A model generated the notes under the pieces. That model had not been told where the DNA came from. It was given only the letters and a program-made list of their open reading frames with translations, and did not search any database. Shown one piece after another: positions 16,928-25,752 of a stretch of DNA of 64,000 nt. A program made the translations under genes and the position numbers. How positions within the stretch are numbered: position 1 is the stretch's first letter; the number at the start of each line of letters is the position of its first letter. Origin of the DNA: Trebonia sp963822615 (lineage in GTDB: Bacteria; Actinomycetota; Actinomycetes; Streptosporangiales; Streptosporangiaceae); assembly GCA_963822615.1 (NCBI GenBank), contig CAWGIM010000021.1:1-64000 (forward strand), given 5' to 3'.

Positions 16928-17773
16928 GTGGCCACTCATTCAACTCCCCGGCCGCACGGGGAGAGCGGCGCGGGCGGGCCGCCTGCCGCCCCGCCGCCTG
17001 CCGCTGCTGCGCCGTCCGCTGTTCCGCCCGCGGCGGGGGCGGAGGGCGCCCGCCGGGTGCTGGCCGTGCTGCAGGCGTTCTCGCCCGGACGGCACACCCT
17101 GACCGCGCGCGAGCTGGCCGAGGCGACCGCGATCCCGCTGCCGAGCATGTACCGCTACATCGCCCTGCTGCGTGATACCGGCCTGCTGGCGGGCGACGAC
17201 CACGGCGCCTACCACCTGTCGCCGCGCCTCATCGCGCTCGCCCGGGCGGCCGAGGCGGCGGAACCGCTCATCGAGCTGGCCGACCCGGTGATGCGCGACC
17301 TGGTGGCCGAGTGCGGCGAGACGGTCGTCTGCGTCCGGCTGATCGCCCGGGTGCCGGTGTGCGTGCACCGGGTCGAGCCGGCCCCGCGCCGCCGGGTCAC
17401 GTTCGCCCCCGGGCAGCCGCTGCCGCTGCTGCGCGGCGCCAGCGGGCGGGTGCTGCTGGCGGGCCTGCCCGAGCGCCAGCGGCGGGAACTGCTCGCCCCG
17501 CTGGCGCAGTCCGACCCGGCCGCCGCCGAGCGGCTGGCCGAGTCGGTCGCCCGGGCTGCCACCCGGGGCTGGGATACCAGCGAGGAGGAGATCGGCCGGG
17601 GCGTCTGGGCGGCGTCGGCGGCGGTCACCGACGGGCGGGGCACTGTCGCCGCCCTCACCGTCCCCTCGCCGCTGGTGCGCGCGCCCGCGGAGCTACAGGA
17701 GCGGCTGGTCGGCCAGGTGCTGACCGCGGCCGCCAGGCTTAGCGAGCTGGTCGGCGCGGCTCGCCCGTCTTAA
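16928..17773 (+). CDS. IclR-family transcriptional regulator
   Basis: 281 residues from GTG at 16928. After a Pro/Ala-rich leader of about 35 residues comes the winged HTH (ARRVLAVLQAF, ELAEATAIPLPSMYRYIALL, GAYHLSPRLIALA) and then the IclR ligand-binding domain (DLVAECGETVVCVRLI, LRGASGRVLLAGL, GVWAASAAVTDGRGTVAALT). It lies just upstream of the amidase gene on the same strand and may regulate it; AT-rich sequence (17774-17843) with TTTAACG repeats between the two could hold an operator. The ligand is unknown. Confidence 0.88.
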   Translation: MATHSTPRPHGESGAGGPPAAPPPAAAAPSAVPPAAGAEGARRVLAVLQAFSPGRHTLTARELAEATAIPLPSMYRYIALLRDTGLLAGDDHGAYHLSPRLIALARAAEAAEPLIELADPVMRDLVAECGETVVCVRLIARVPVCVHRVEPAPRRRVTFAPGQPLPLLRGASGRVLLAGLPERQRRELLAPLAQSDPAAAERLAESVARAATRGWDTSEEEIGRGVWAASAAVTDGRGTVAALTVPSPLVRAPAELQERLVGQVLTAAARLSELVGAARPS

Positions 17774-17843
17774 CGTTTCTTTAACGCGCCAATAAAGATG
17801 ACGCGCGGTTACAAAATCGCTATTGAACCGTTATCATTTCGGC

Positions 17844-19403
17844 ATGCGGGATTTTGGCGGTTCGCGCGGGCTAAACACTGAGAGAAATGGCACGCCTATC
17901 GATATTGCGTCGCAGTCGATTTCCGGTCTACGGCAGGCGATGGCTAACTCCTCGCTTAGCGCGACCGCGCTTACCCGGCATTGCCTGGGCCGGATCACCG
18001 AGGTGAACCCGGCCCTGCGGGCAGTGATCGCGGTCAGCCCGGATGCGCTTCGCCAGGCGGCCGAGAGCGACGCCGCCTGGCAGGCGGGCCGGCCCCGCCC
18101 GCTTGAGGGAATCCCCGTCCTGGTGAAGGACAACGTGCAGTCGGAGGGGCTGCCGGCCACGGCCGGCTCGTCCGCGCTGCTGGCGGCCCGGCCGCCGGAC
18201 GCGTTCATCATCGAGCGGCTGCGCGCGGCGGGCGCGGTCATCCTGGCCAAGGCCAACCTGTCGGAGTGGGCGAACTTCCGCTCGACCCGGTCTACCAGCG
18301 GCTGGTCCACCCTCGGGGGCCAGACCGCCAACCCCTACGCGCTCGACCGTAACCCGTCGGGGTCGAGCTCGGGGTCGGCCGCCGGGCTGTCGGCCGGGTT
18401 CGCGCCGCTGGCCATCGGCACCGAGACCGACGGGTCGATCGTCTCGCCGTCCAGCGCCTGCGGCGTGGTCGGCGTCAAGCCGACCCAAGGCCTGGTCAGC
18501 CGGGGCGGCATCGTCCCGCTGTCGCTCGCCCAGGACACCGCGGGCCCGATGGCGACCTGCGTCGCGGACGCGGCGGCGCTGCTGTCGGTGATCGCCGCGG
18601 CCGACCCGCAGGACAGCGCGGGCGATCACCCTGGCCCGGTCGACTACGCGGCCCTGCTCGACCCGGCGGCGCTTGACGGCGCGCGGATCGGCATCTGGCG
18701 GGCGGCGTCGGCCGCCGCCGACGCCGCCACCGGGGCACTGCTCGACGTGGCGGTGGAACGCCTGCGCAAGCTCGGCGCGACGGTGGTCGACCCGGTCGAG
18801 CTGCCCGACATCGACAAGGTCACCGAGCCCGAGTTCGAGGCGCTGAACTACGAGTTCAAGCACGGTATCAACGCCTACCTCAAGTACCTGGCCGAGTTCG
18901 CCGACGGCAGCGGCCCGGAGCTGCCGGGCACGCTGGCCGAGCTGATCGAGTTCAACCAGCGGAACGCCCCGGTGGTGCTCGCCCGCTTCGGCCAGGAGAT
19001 CTTCCTGGCCGCCGAGGCGACCAGCGGCGACCTGGCCGACCCGGTCTACGCCGAGTTCCGCGGCGCCGCCCGGCGGCTGGCCCGGACGGCGGTGGAGACC
19101 CCGACGCTGGAGCACCGCCTGGACGCGATCTTCGCGCTGACCGCCAACCCGGCCTGGCTGACCGACTACGTGCTCGGCGACCACCCGGTCTTCGGCATCT
19201 CGCGGCCGGGCGCGGTTTCCGGCTGGCCGACCGTCAGCGTGCCGTTCGGCTACGTCTACGGGCTGCCGGTCGGCGTCTCGTTCATCGGCCCCCGGTGGAG
19301 CGAGCCGCGCCTGCTGGCGCTGGCATATGCCTTTGAGCAGGCAACCAGGGCGCGCCGGGTGCCCGAGCTGCGGTCCTCCCTCACCGCGCACTTGCGCGAT
19401 TAA
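17844..19403 (+). CDS. Amidase-signature family enzyme
   Basis: About 519 residues from ATG at 17844; a TTG at 17823 is also possible and neither has a clear ribosome binding site. The amidase-signature Ser-cisSer-Lys site is visible: Lys in GIPVLVKDN, the Gly/Ser-rich NPSGSSSGSAAG and the nucleophile Ser in GTETDGSIVSPSS. Total length and the insertion ANFRSTRSTSGWSTLGGQ are typical of peptide-amidase or GatA-like hydrolases such as peptide amidase Pam. It probably hydrolyses a C-terminal or aliphatic amide in the cytoplasm. No signal peptide is seen. The upstream IclR regulator suggests an inducible catabolic role. Confidence 0.88.
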   Translation: MRDFGGSRGLNTERNGTPIDIASQSISGLRQAMANSSLSATALTRHCLGRITEVNPALRAVIAVSPDALRQAAESDAAWQAGRPRPLEGIPVLVKDNVQSEGLPATAGSSALLAARPPDAFIIERLRAAGAVILAKANLSEWANFRSTRSTSGWSTLGGQTANPYALDRNPSGSSSGSAAGLSAGFAPLAIGTETDGSIVSPSSACGVVGVKPTQGLVSRGGIVPLSLAQDTAGPMATCVADAAALLSVIAAADPQDSAGDHPGPVDYAALLDPAALDGARIGIWRAASAAADAATGALLDVAVERLRKLGATVVDPVELPDIDKVTEPEFEALNYEFKHGINAYLKYLAEFADGSGPELPGTLAELIEFNQRNAPVVLARFGQEIFLAAEATSGDLADPVYAEFRGAARRLARTAVETPTLEHRLDAIFALTANPAWLTDYVLGDHPVFGISRPGAVSGWPTVSVPFGYVYGLPVGVSFIGPRWSEPRLLALAYAFEQATRARRVPELRSSLTAHLRD

Positions 19404-19588
19404 GGAATTCTTTTACCAATTAGGAAGCACTCAAGCGGCAAGCAATTGCGCTGGGTCGCCCAATGCCGTCTGGCATTCAGGATCACCGTCGGCTCGCCGC
19501 TTTCCGCGCACCGCCGGGCGGGCACGGCCGGCCGCGCCTTACCCGGCACCTTAAGCGACGGGGCCGCGCGCCCGGTAGGGTCGGGACC

Positions 19589-20512
19589 ATGTCCGAGCTG
19601 CCAGAGCTCTCGCCCGAGGTCAGGGCCGCGCTGCGCGCGGGGCGCCCGGTGGTGGCGCTCGAGTCGACCATCATCTCCCACGGCCTGCCCCGCCCGGGCA
19701 ACCTGGCGGCCGCGCGGTCGTTCGAGGAGCAGCTGACCGCCGCCGGGGTGACCCCGGCCACCATCGCGGTGGTCGACGGCGTGGCCCGGGCGGGGCTGTC
19801 CGCGGCCCAGCTCGAGCGGATCGCGCTGGATGACAGCGTGATCAAGGTCAGCAGCCGGGACCTGCCGCTGGCGATGGCGGCCGGCCGCACCGCGGGCACC
19901 ACCGTCGCGGCGACCTCGGTGCTGGCCGCCCGGGCCGGCATCCGGGTGTTCGCGACCGGCGGCCTCGGCGGGGTGCACCGCGGGCACGCCGAGTCGCTCG
20001 ACGAGTCGGCCGACCTGACGGTGCTCGCCCGCACCCCGGTCACCGTGGTCAGCGCGGGCGTCAAGTCGATCCTGGACATCCCGGCCACGCTGGAGCGGCT
20101 GGAAACCCTCGGGATCGCGGTCGTCGGCTACCGGACCGACCGCTTTCCCGCGTTCTACCTGACCGACTCGGGGCAGCCGCTGGACTGGCGGATCGACTCA
20201 CCCGAGCAGGCGGCCGCGGTCATGGCGGCCAGGGACCAGCTTGGTGAGACATCGGCCCTGCTGGTCGCCAACCCGCTGCCGGAGGCGGCCCAGCTCGACC
20301 CGGCGGTGCACGACCAGGCGCTGGCGGAGGCGCTGAAGGCGGCCGACGAGGCGGGGGTGCGCGGCAAGGCGGTCACCCCGTTCCTGCTCGCCCACCTGCA
20401 GCAGGCGACCGCGGGCGCCAGCGTGGCCGTCAACCTGGAGGTAGCCCGGGGCAATATCGCGCTGGCGGCCCTGATCGCCACCGCCTGGTCGGCCCGGGCG
20501 GGGCAGCCGTGA
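19589..20512 (+). CDS. psuG: Pseudouridine-5'-phosphate glycosidase
   Basis: 307 residues. ATG at 19589 puts the protein in register with the family (VRAALRAGRPVVALESTIIS). Conserved blocks are STIISHGLPRPGN, AVVDGVARAGL, KVSSRDLPLAMA, TTVAATSVLAARAGIRVFAT, GGVHRG, SAGVKSILDIPATLE, and TPFLLAHLQQAT, covering the Mn2+ and ribose-phosphate binding residues. It cleaves pseudouridine-5'-phosphate into uracil and ribose-5-phosphate. The kinase partner PsuK is not adjacent, so pseudouridine phosphorylation must be encoded elsewhere or absent. Confidence 0.95.
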   Translation: MSELPELSPEVRAALRAGRPVVALESTIISHGLPRPGNLAAARSFEEQLTAAGVTPATIAVVDGVARAGLSAAQLERIALDDSVIKVSSRDLPLAMAAGRTAGTTVAATSVLAARAGIRVFATGGLGGVHRGHAESLDESADLTVLARTPVTVVSAGVKSILDIPATLERLETLGIAVVGYRTDRFPAFYLTDSGQPLDWRIDSPEQAAAVMAARDQLGETSALLVANPLPEAAQLDPAVHDQALAEALKAADEAGVRGKAVTPFLLAHLQQATAGASVAVNLEVARGNIALAALIATAWSARAGQP

Positions 20513-20519
20513 GCCCGGG

Positions 20520-20554
20520 GGGGGCAAAAGTGACCTTGTGGGGGCAAAAGTGAC
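20520..20554 (+). repeat. Duplicated ribosome-binding/start region
   Basis: GGGGGCAAAAGTGAC occurs at 20520-20534 and again at 20540-20554. Both copies place a G-rich tract a few bases before GTG; only the second GTG (20550) is followed by the long open frame. Confidence 0.85.
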
Positions 20555-22133
20555 AGATCCGCAGCCAGCCGGGGCCGGCCTTGACGCGCCGGTCACCGGC
20601 GTCACCGTGTTCAGCGACGGGGCGCGGGTCACCCGCAGCGGGGTGACCTCGATCGGGCCCGGGCTGCGCCCGGTGACGGTGGCCAGCCTGCCGGACAGCG
20701 CCGACCCGTCGTCGGTCCGGGTCGCCGCCAGGGGGCACGACCTGGCCCTGGTCAACGTCGAGGTGCAGCGGCGGGTGCGGACCGAGCCGCTGCGCGAGTC
20801 GCTGGCGGAGCTGCGGGCGGACGTGCAGCGCGGCCGTGACGCGGTGCGCGAGCTTGACGACGCGGACACCGCCGAGCTGGCCGGGCTCGGCTTCCTCGGC
20901 CACCTGTCGGAGGCCGCCGCGACCGCGCTGGCCCGGGCGGTAGGGGCGGGCCGGGCCGGCTACGAGGAGCTGTCAGGCATGGCCGGCCACCTGTCCGCCG
21001 CGACCGCGGGCGGCCTGGGGCGGCGACGCGAGATCGCCGCCGCCCGGCGGGTCGCGCAGGCCGAGCTGGACGCGGCCCAGGAGCGGCTGAGCGCGGCCGA
21101 GTCCGGTACGGCCGAACCGCAGCGGCTGGTCGAGGTCTCGGTGCTGCTTGAGGCGTCGGCCTGGACCGAGGCCGAGCTCGAGCTGACCTACCACGTGCGC
21201 CAGGCGTCCTGGCGCCCGCTGTACGACCTGGTGCTCGACGGTGACCGGCTCCGGGTCAGCTACCTGGCCGAGGTCACCCAGCGGACCGGCGAGGACTGGC
21301 CGGAGACCGCGCTGGTGCTGTCCACCGCCCGGCCGGGGCAGCGCCAGCAGCTGCCCGAGCTGAGCCCGTGGTACATCGGCCGCCCGGCGCCTCCCCGGCC
21401 GGCCCCGCCCGCGATGGCGGACATGGTCGGCGGCGCCCAGCCGCGTCCCCGCGCGCTGGCGGCCTCGGCTCCCGCCCCCGCCCCGCCCGCCCGGGCGCTC
21501 GGCGCCACCGTCGGGGAGAGCGAGTCCGGCGCGGTGACCTACACGGTGGCCCGGCCGCTGGCGGTGCCGGGTGACGGCGACCCGCACAAGACGCTCATCG
21601 CCGACCTCGACCTGGAAGCGAAGCTGGACTACCTGACCGTGCCCGCGGTGGCGGCCGAGGCCTACCTGCGCGCCGCCGTCGCCAACGGCCCGCTGCTGCT
21701 GCTGCCCGGGCAGGCCCGGGTCTTCCACGGCGCGCAGTTCGCCGGCCAGACCCGGCTGGAGTCGGTCGCCCCCGGTGAGGAGTTCGAGGTCCAGCTGGGC
21801 GTGGACGACCAGGTCAAGGTGGAACGCAAGCTGCGCCGCCGCACCACCAGCAAGGCGGTGCTCGGCAGCACCAGGACGATCGACATCGGCTACGAGATCA
21901 CCGTGGCCAACCACCGCGACCGCACCGCCGCGGTCAGCGTCAGGGACCATATCCCGGTCTCCACCGACGGCGACATCAAGGTCAGGCAGCGGGAGGCCGA
22001 GCCCGCCCCGGCGACCGCCGACGACCTCGGCGAGCTGGGCTGGACGCTGACACTGGGGGCGGGCGAGCAGGCGGTGATCCGGTACCGGTTCACGGTCGAG
22101 CACCCCGCTCAGGCCATCCTGTCCGGCCTGTAG
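20550..22133 (+). CDS. DUF4139 (mucoidy-inhibitor MuiA-like) protein
   Basis: About 527 residues from GTG at 20550 (GTG at 20538 in frame is an alternative). The N-terminal DUF4140-like part (VTGVTVFSDGARVTRSG) is followed by a long helical stretch with coiled-coil character (residues about 85-200), then the DUF4139 beta-rich domain: YHVRQASWRPLYDLVL, QRTGEDWPETALVLSTARP, KRTT-type segments and the closing QAVIRYRFTVEHP. A Pro/Ala-rich linker of about 60 residues splits the domain. Members exist in many bacteria with unknown biochemical role. It follows psuG by 37 bp. Confidence 0.85.
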   Translation: MTDPQPAGAGLDAPVTGVTVFSDGARVTRSGVTSIGPGLRPVTVASLPDSADPSSVRVAARGHDLALVNVEVQRRVRTEPLRESLAELRADVQRGRDAVRELDDADTAELAGLGFLGHLSEAAATALARAVGAGRAGYEELSGMAGHLSAATAGGLGRRREIAAARRVAQAELDAAQERLSAAESGTAEPQRLVEVSVLLEASAWTEAELELTYHVRQASWRPLYDLVLDGDRLRVSYLAEVTQRTGEDWPETALVLSTARPGQRQQLPELSPWYIGRPAPPRPAPPAMADMVGGAQPRPRALAASAPAPAPPARALGATVGESESGAVTYTVARPLAVPGDGDPHKTLIADLDLEAKLDYLTVPAVAAEAYLRAAVANGPLLLLPGQARVFHGAQFAGQTRLESVAPGEEFEVQLGVDDQVKVERKLRRRTTSKAVLGSTRTIDIGYEITVANHRDRTAAVSVRDHIPVSTDGDIKVRQREAEPAPATADDLGELGWTLTLGAGEQAVIRYRFTVEHPAQAILSGL

Positions 22134-22220
22134 GGTATGCGGATGATGCTCGCGAAGCAGCCGGCGCGATAGCCTTGGCTGCGGCTTAATGCGAGCTGTC
22201 CGGGGCAGGAGTGGCGGAAC

Positions 22221-22553
22221 ATGAGTGATCAGGCAGCGCGGGTGGTGCCGGTCGTTGTCGTGCTGCCAGCCGAGATCGACGTCACCAACGCCGATGAGGT
22301 CTACCAGCAGCTGGTCGGGGCGCTCTCACCGGGCGTGGCGGCGCTGATCGCGGACATGACCGGCACCGCGTTCTGCGACTCCTCCGGCGTGCACGCGATC
22401 ATGCACGCCAACGAGAGCGCCGCCGCCCGCGACGTGCCGATGCGGCTGGCGGTGTCGCCCGGCACCTCGGTTCGCCGGGTACTGCAGCTGATCGGCGTCG
22501 GCCGGGTCATCCCGGTGCACGAGAGCCTGCAGGACGCGCTGGACGCCGGCTAG
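22221..22553 (+). CDS. STAS-domain anti-sigma factor antagonist
   Basis: 110 residues from ATG at 22221. The single STAS domain shows LPAEIDVTNADEVYQQL and the phosphorylatable-serine motif AFCDSSGVHAIMHA, followed by VRRVLQLIGV. In partner-switching systems the unphosphorylated form binds an anti-sigma kinase and frees its sigma factor. It is convergent with the receiver-PP2C phosphatase gene, with stop codons sharing CTAG (22550-22553); that phosphatase is an obvious candidate to dephosphorylate this serine. Confidence 0.92.
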   Translation: MSDQAARVVPVVVVLPAEIDVTNADEVYQQLVGALSPGVAALIADMTGTAFCDSSGVHAIMHANESAAARDVPMRLAVSPGTSVRRVLQLIGVGRVIPVHESLQDALDAG

Positions 22554-24124
22554 CCCGTCCGCCGGAGCGCGATCATCGCCACGTCGTCCTCGCGCGGGCC
22601 GAACAGCGCCAGGATGCGGTTGGCGAACGCCTCGACGTCCGCGCCGGCCGCCGCGGCCGCGCCCGCCCGCAGCTTCTCCAGGTTCTCGTCCAGCAGCACC
22701 CCGCGGTCCTCGACCAGGCCGTCGGTGAACAGCAGGGCGGTGCCGCCGGGGGTCAGCACCGCCTCCTCGACGTGCGGCTCGTGGCGGGCGAAGCCGAGCA
22801 TGAGACCGCCCTCGCCCGCGTAGCGGGCGCCGTCGCTGTCCGCTAGCAGGACCGGCATGTGCCCGCAGTTGACGATGGAGAGCCGGCCGGTCGACGGGTC
22901 GGCCAGCACCAGGCACAGGGTCGCGATGATGCCCGGGTGATAGCGCCGCAGCACGTCGTTGACCAGGCCGGTGATCGCCAGCGGGGCGTGGCCCTCGCTG
23001 ACGAAGGCGCGCAGCGCGTGCCGCAGCTCGCCCATCACGGTGGCGGCCTGCAGCGAATGGCCCTGGACGTCGCCGATGACCACCAGCACCCCGTCCCGCC
23101 ACGGCAGCGCCTCGTAGAAGTCGCCGCCGACCTCGGCCTGGTCGCTGGCCGGCAGGTAGCGGAAGGCGGTGGTCGCGCCGTTGATGGCGGGCAGCACGGC
23201 GGGCAGGAAGCTGCGCTGCAGGGTCAGCGCGACCAGGTGCTCCTCGGCCGAGGAGCGCAGTGCCTCCACCCCGAGCGCGACCGACTGCGCGAGCTGGCGC
23301 AGGATCTGCATGTCCTCGTCGGCCGCGATGCCCGCCCGGTCGACCACGATGGCGGCGGGCGGCTTGGCCGGCTTGGTCCGCGCGACCGCCAGGCAGACGT
23401 CCACCTCGAGGGTGCTGTCCGGGCAGATGCCCAGCCAGTGCTCCCGGGTGAGCACGCCGATCCCGCTGGCCTGGGCGGGGCCGAGCACCTGGTCGGCCAC
23501 CCGCGCGCCGAGGCCGGGCGGGCCGCCGCGCCGGACCGTGCCCGGCAGGCCGGGCAGGGCCGAGGTGCGCCGGGTCTGCCCGTCCGGCATCTCGAGGAAC
23601 AGCACCACCGGCACGCCGAAGATCCTTACCGCGCCCGTCGCGGCCGCGGCCGCCAGCCCGTCGAAGGTCTCGGCCGCGTTGATGCCCAGCGTCAGCTCGG
23701 CCAGCTCGGCCAGCATGGCCGCGGTCCGTTCCGCCCGCTGCCTGGCCCGCGAGTAGCGCAGCACCGCCGTCACGGTGGCCAGCAGCTCGGCCGGCTCGCT
23801 GGGGTTGGTCAGGTAGGCGTCGGCGCCCTGGGTCAGCCCGTGGGCCCGGTCGGCCACGTCCACCGCGGTGGCCGACACCTGGATGACCGGGGTGGCGGCC
23901 GTCCGCGGGTCGGACTTGATCAGCCGGCAGACCTCGAACCCGGTCATGTCGGGCAGGTTGACGTCGAGCAGCACCAGCTCGGCCGCGGGGACCAGGCTGA
24001 GCGCCGCGGTCCCGGTGGCCGCCTCGGTGACCCGGTAGCCTGCCCGCCGCAGCCAGGTCGCCAGCACGTAGCGCTTGGCCTCGTCGTCGTCCACCAGCAG
24101 CAGGGTGCCAGCCAGGTCGTTCAT
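22550..24124 (-). CDS. Response-regulator receiver / PP2C (SpoIIE-type) serine phosphatase
   Basis: 524 residues from ATG at 24124, overlapping the upstream kinase gene by ATGA. The receiver domain (1-125) has DDDE, phospho-acceptor Asp in LVLLDVNLPDMTGF and Ser-Ala in QVSATA, but the conserved lysine of the KP motif is replaced (YLTNPSEPAELL). A GAF-like linker (about 150-290) ends in a helical SAEEHLVALTLQRSFLP typical of the RsbU/SpoIIE entry helix. The PP2C domain shows DQAEVGGDFYEAL, IGDVQGHSLQAA, LCLVLADPSTG, NCGHMPVLL, FTDGLVEDRG and REDDVAMIAL, i.e. all metal-binding aspartates. It most likely dephosphorylates a STAS protein under control of the hybrid kinase. Confidence 0.93.
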   Translation of the reverse strand: MNDLAGTLLLVDDDEAKRYVLATWLRRAGYRVTEAATGTAALSLVPAAELVLLDVNLPDMTGFEVCRLIKSDPRTAATPVIQVSATAVDVADRAHGLTQGADAYLTNPSEPAELLATVTAVLRYSRARQRAERTAAMLAELAELTLGINAAETFDGLAAAAATGAVRIFGVPVVLFLEMPDGQTRRTSALPGLPGTVRRGGPPGLGARVADQVLGPAQASGIGVLTREHWLGICPDSTLEVDVCLAVARTKPAKPPAAIVVDRAGIAADEDMQILRQLAQSVALGVEALRSSAEEHLVALTLQRSFLPAVLPAINGATTAFRYLPASDQAEVGGDFYEALPWRDGVLVVIGDVQGHSLQAATVMGELRHALRAFVSEGHAPLAITGLVNDVLRRYHPGIIATLCLVLADPSTGRLSIVNCGHMPVLLADSDGARYAGEGGLMLGFARHEPHVEEAVLTPGGTALLFTDGLVEDRGVLLDENLEKLRAGAAAAAGADVEAFANRILALFGPREDDVAMIALRRTG

Positions 24125-25752
24125 CGGCAGGCCGGCCCGGCCCGGCGGATGGCGAACGCCAGCCGCTCCCGGGTGAGCTGGTCCTTGCGCAGCAGCGCGG
24201 CGGCGCGCGGCGGCGCCGGGATGTCGAGCCCGGTGATGATGATCGCCGGGAGCCCCGGCGGGAGCTGCGCGAGCAGCGCGTGCCCGTCCACCACCGGCAT
24301 CCCGATGTCGGCCAGCACCAGGTCGATGCCGCCGCCGGCCACCAGGGTGAGCGCCTGGGCGCCGTCCTCCGCCTCGATCACCCGGTCGGCCACGCCTGCC
24401 AGCATCCCCTTGACCACCTGGCGGAACCCGGCGTCGTCGTCGGCCACCACCACCGTGCCGGCCGCGGGCGGGCCGTCGGGCAGGCTGAGCACGGCCGTCG
24501 TGCCCCGGCCGGCCTCGCTGGCCAGCGTCAGCTCGCCGCCGAGCAGCGCCGACAGCCGCCGGGCGTAGGGCAGTCCGAGTCCGGTGCCGCCGCGCTTGGC
24601 CCCCGGTACCTGGTAGAACTCTTCGAACACCCGCTCTAGCTGGCCGTCAGGTATCCCGGTGCCGGTGTCCGCGACCTCGATCTCGACCCGCCCCGGGACG
24701 GTGCGCACGGTCAGCCGCACCTCGCCGCGGTCGGTGTACTTGATCGCGTTGGACAGCAGGTTGCGCAGGATGGCGGTGAGCGCCGCCTCGTCGGTGAGGA
24801 TGGCGACCGGTGCACCGTCCGTGCTGACCAGCACGTCGACCGGCTTGCCGTCGGCCATCGGCTTGGTCAGCCCGCGCAGCGTGGCCAGCAGCAGCGGCAG
24901 GCTGACCTCGGCCGGGTCGATGACCAGTTGCCCCGACTCGGCCTTGGCCACGTCAAGCAGGTCGTTGACCAGGGTGAGCAGCGTGCTGCTGGCGCTCCTG
25001 ATCAGCCCGACCTGGTAGAGCTGCTCCTCGCCGAGCCCGCCGTCCGGTTCGGCCAGCAGCCGGGTCAGCCCGAGGATCGAGTTCAGCGGTGACCGCAGCT
25101 CGTGGCTGACGTTGGCCCAGAACCGGTTCTTGGACTGCGACGCCGCCCGCAGTTGCTCTGACTTCTCGTCCAGCTCGCGGTAGAGCGCGACCACCCCCCG
25201 GTTGGTCTGCTCGAGCTCTTCCGACAGCTCGCCGTAGAGCGCCATCACGCCGCGGTTAGTCTCTTGCAGCTCGGCGTTGAGCTGCTCGAGCTGCTCCTTC
25301 TGCCGCCGCACGTCTTCCAGTGCCGCGATGAGGTCCTCGTTGTTGCGTCGCAGTTCGTCCAGCGTGGACTCCGGAATCAGGGCCGCCAGCCTCTCGCGGA
25401 CGGCAGTGAGGTCGGTACGGGCAAGCTGGGGGCGCCGCTTCGTCATCCGGATGACGTGACCGTCGGGCGCGGCGGCGTCCATCAGCCGGGCGGCGGCGGA
25501 GATGCCGTCGGCGGGCGGCTCGCCGCTGACCGTCACCGTCAGCACCAGGCTGGCCGGGTCCGCGCCGAAGGTGATGACGGCGGTGTCCCCGACGGTGACC
25601 GCGCTGCGGCAGATCTCGCTCAGCGCGGTCGCCACCCGGACCTGGTCCTGGTGGTCGAGGCCGAGCCCGGCGGCCAGCTCACGGCCCAGCCTGCGGGCGG
25701 CGAACACCCCGGTCAGGTCCCTGACCTGCAGGCTGGCGAGTTCGTCGGTCAT
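24121..25752 (-). CDS. Hybrid sensor histidine kinase with N-terminal degenerate RsbT-like ATPase domain
   Basis: 543 residues, ATG at 25752 in an ATGA overlap. Residues 1-110 look like a GHKL anti-sigma domain whose N-box Asn is lost (ATALSEICRSAV). A coiled coil follows, with an internal repeat (ETNRGVMALYGEL / QTNRGVVALYREL). HisKA carries the His in FWANVSHELRSPLNSILG, then HATPase with LLSNAIKYTDRGEV, DTGTGIP and GGTGLGLPYA. A C-terminal receiver (VVADDDAGFRQVV, LVLADIGMPVVDG) ends the protein. No membrane segment exists, so it is a cytosolic kinase; input may come through the RsbT-like or coiled-coil region from the stressosome. Typical partner: the adjacent receiver-PP2C. Confidence 0.93.
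   Translation of the reverse strand: MTDELASLQVRDLTGVFAARRLGRELAAGLGLDHQDQVRVATALSEICRSAVTVGDTAVITFGADPASLVLTVTVSGEPPADGISAAARLMDAAAPDGHVIRMTKRRPQLARTDLTAVRERLAALIPESTLDELRRNNEDLIAALEDVRRQKEQLEQLNAELQETNRGVMALYGELSEELEQTNRGVVALYRELDEKSEQLRAASQSKNRFWANVSHELRSPLNSILGLTRLLAEPDGGLGEEQLYQVGLIRSASSTLLTLVNDLLDVAKAESGQLVIDPAEVSLPLLLATLRGLTKPMADGKPVDVLVSTDGAPVAILTDEAALTAILRNLLSNAIKYTDRGEVRLTVRTVPGRVEIEVADTGTGIPDGQLERVFEEFYQVPGAKRGGTGLGLPYARRLSALLGGELTLASEAGRGTTAVLSLPDGPPAAGTVVVADDDAGFRQVVKGMLAGVADRVIEAEDGAQALTLVAGGGIDLVLADIGMPVVDGHALLAQLPPGLPAIIITGLDIPAPPRAAALLRKDQLTRERLAFAIRRAGPACR

Noticed and set aside
22859..24568. Long + strand frame across the phosphatase and kinase genes
   Set aside because: Gln/His/Arg/Gly-rich shadow; the minus-strand frames have complete catalytic motifs.
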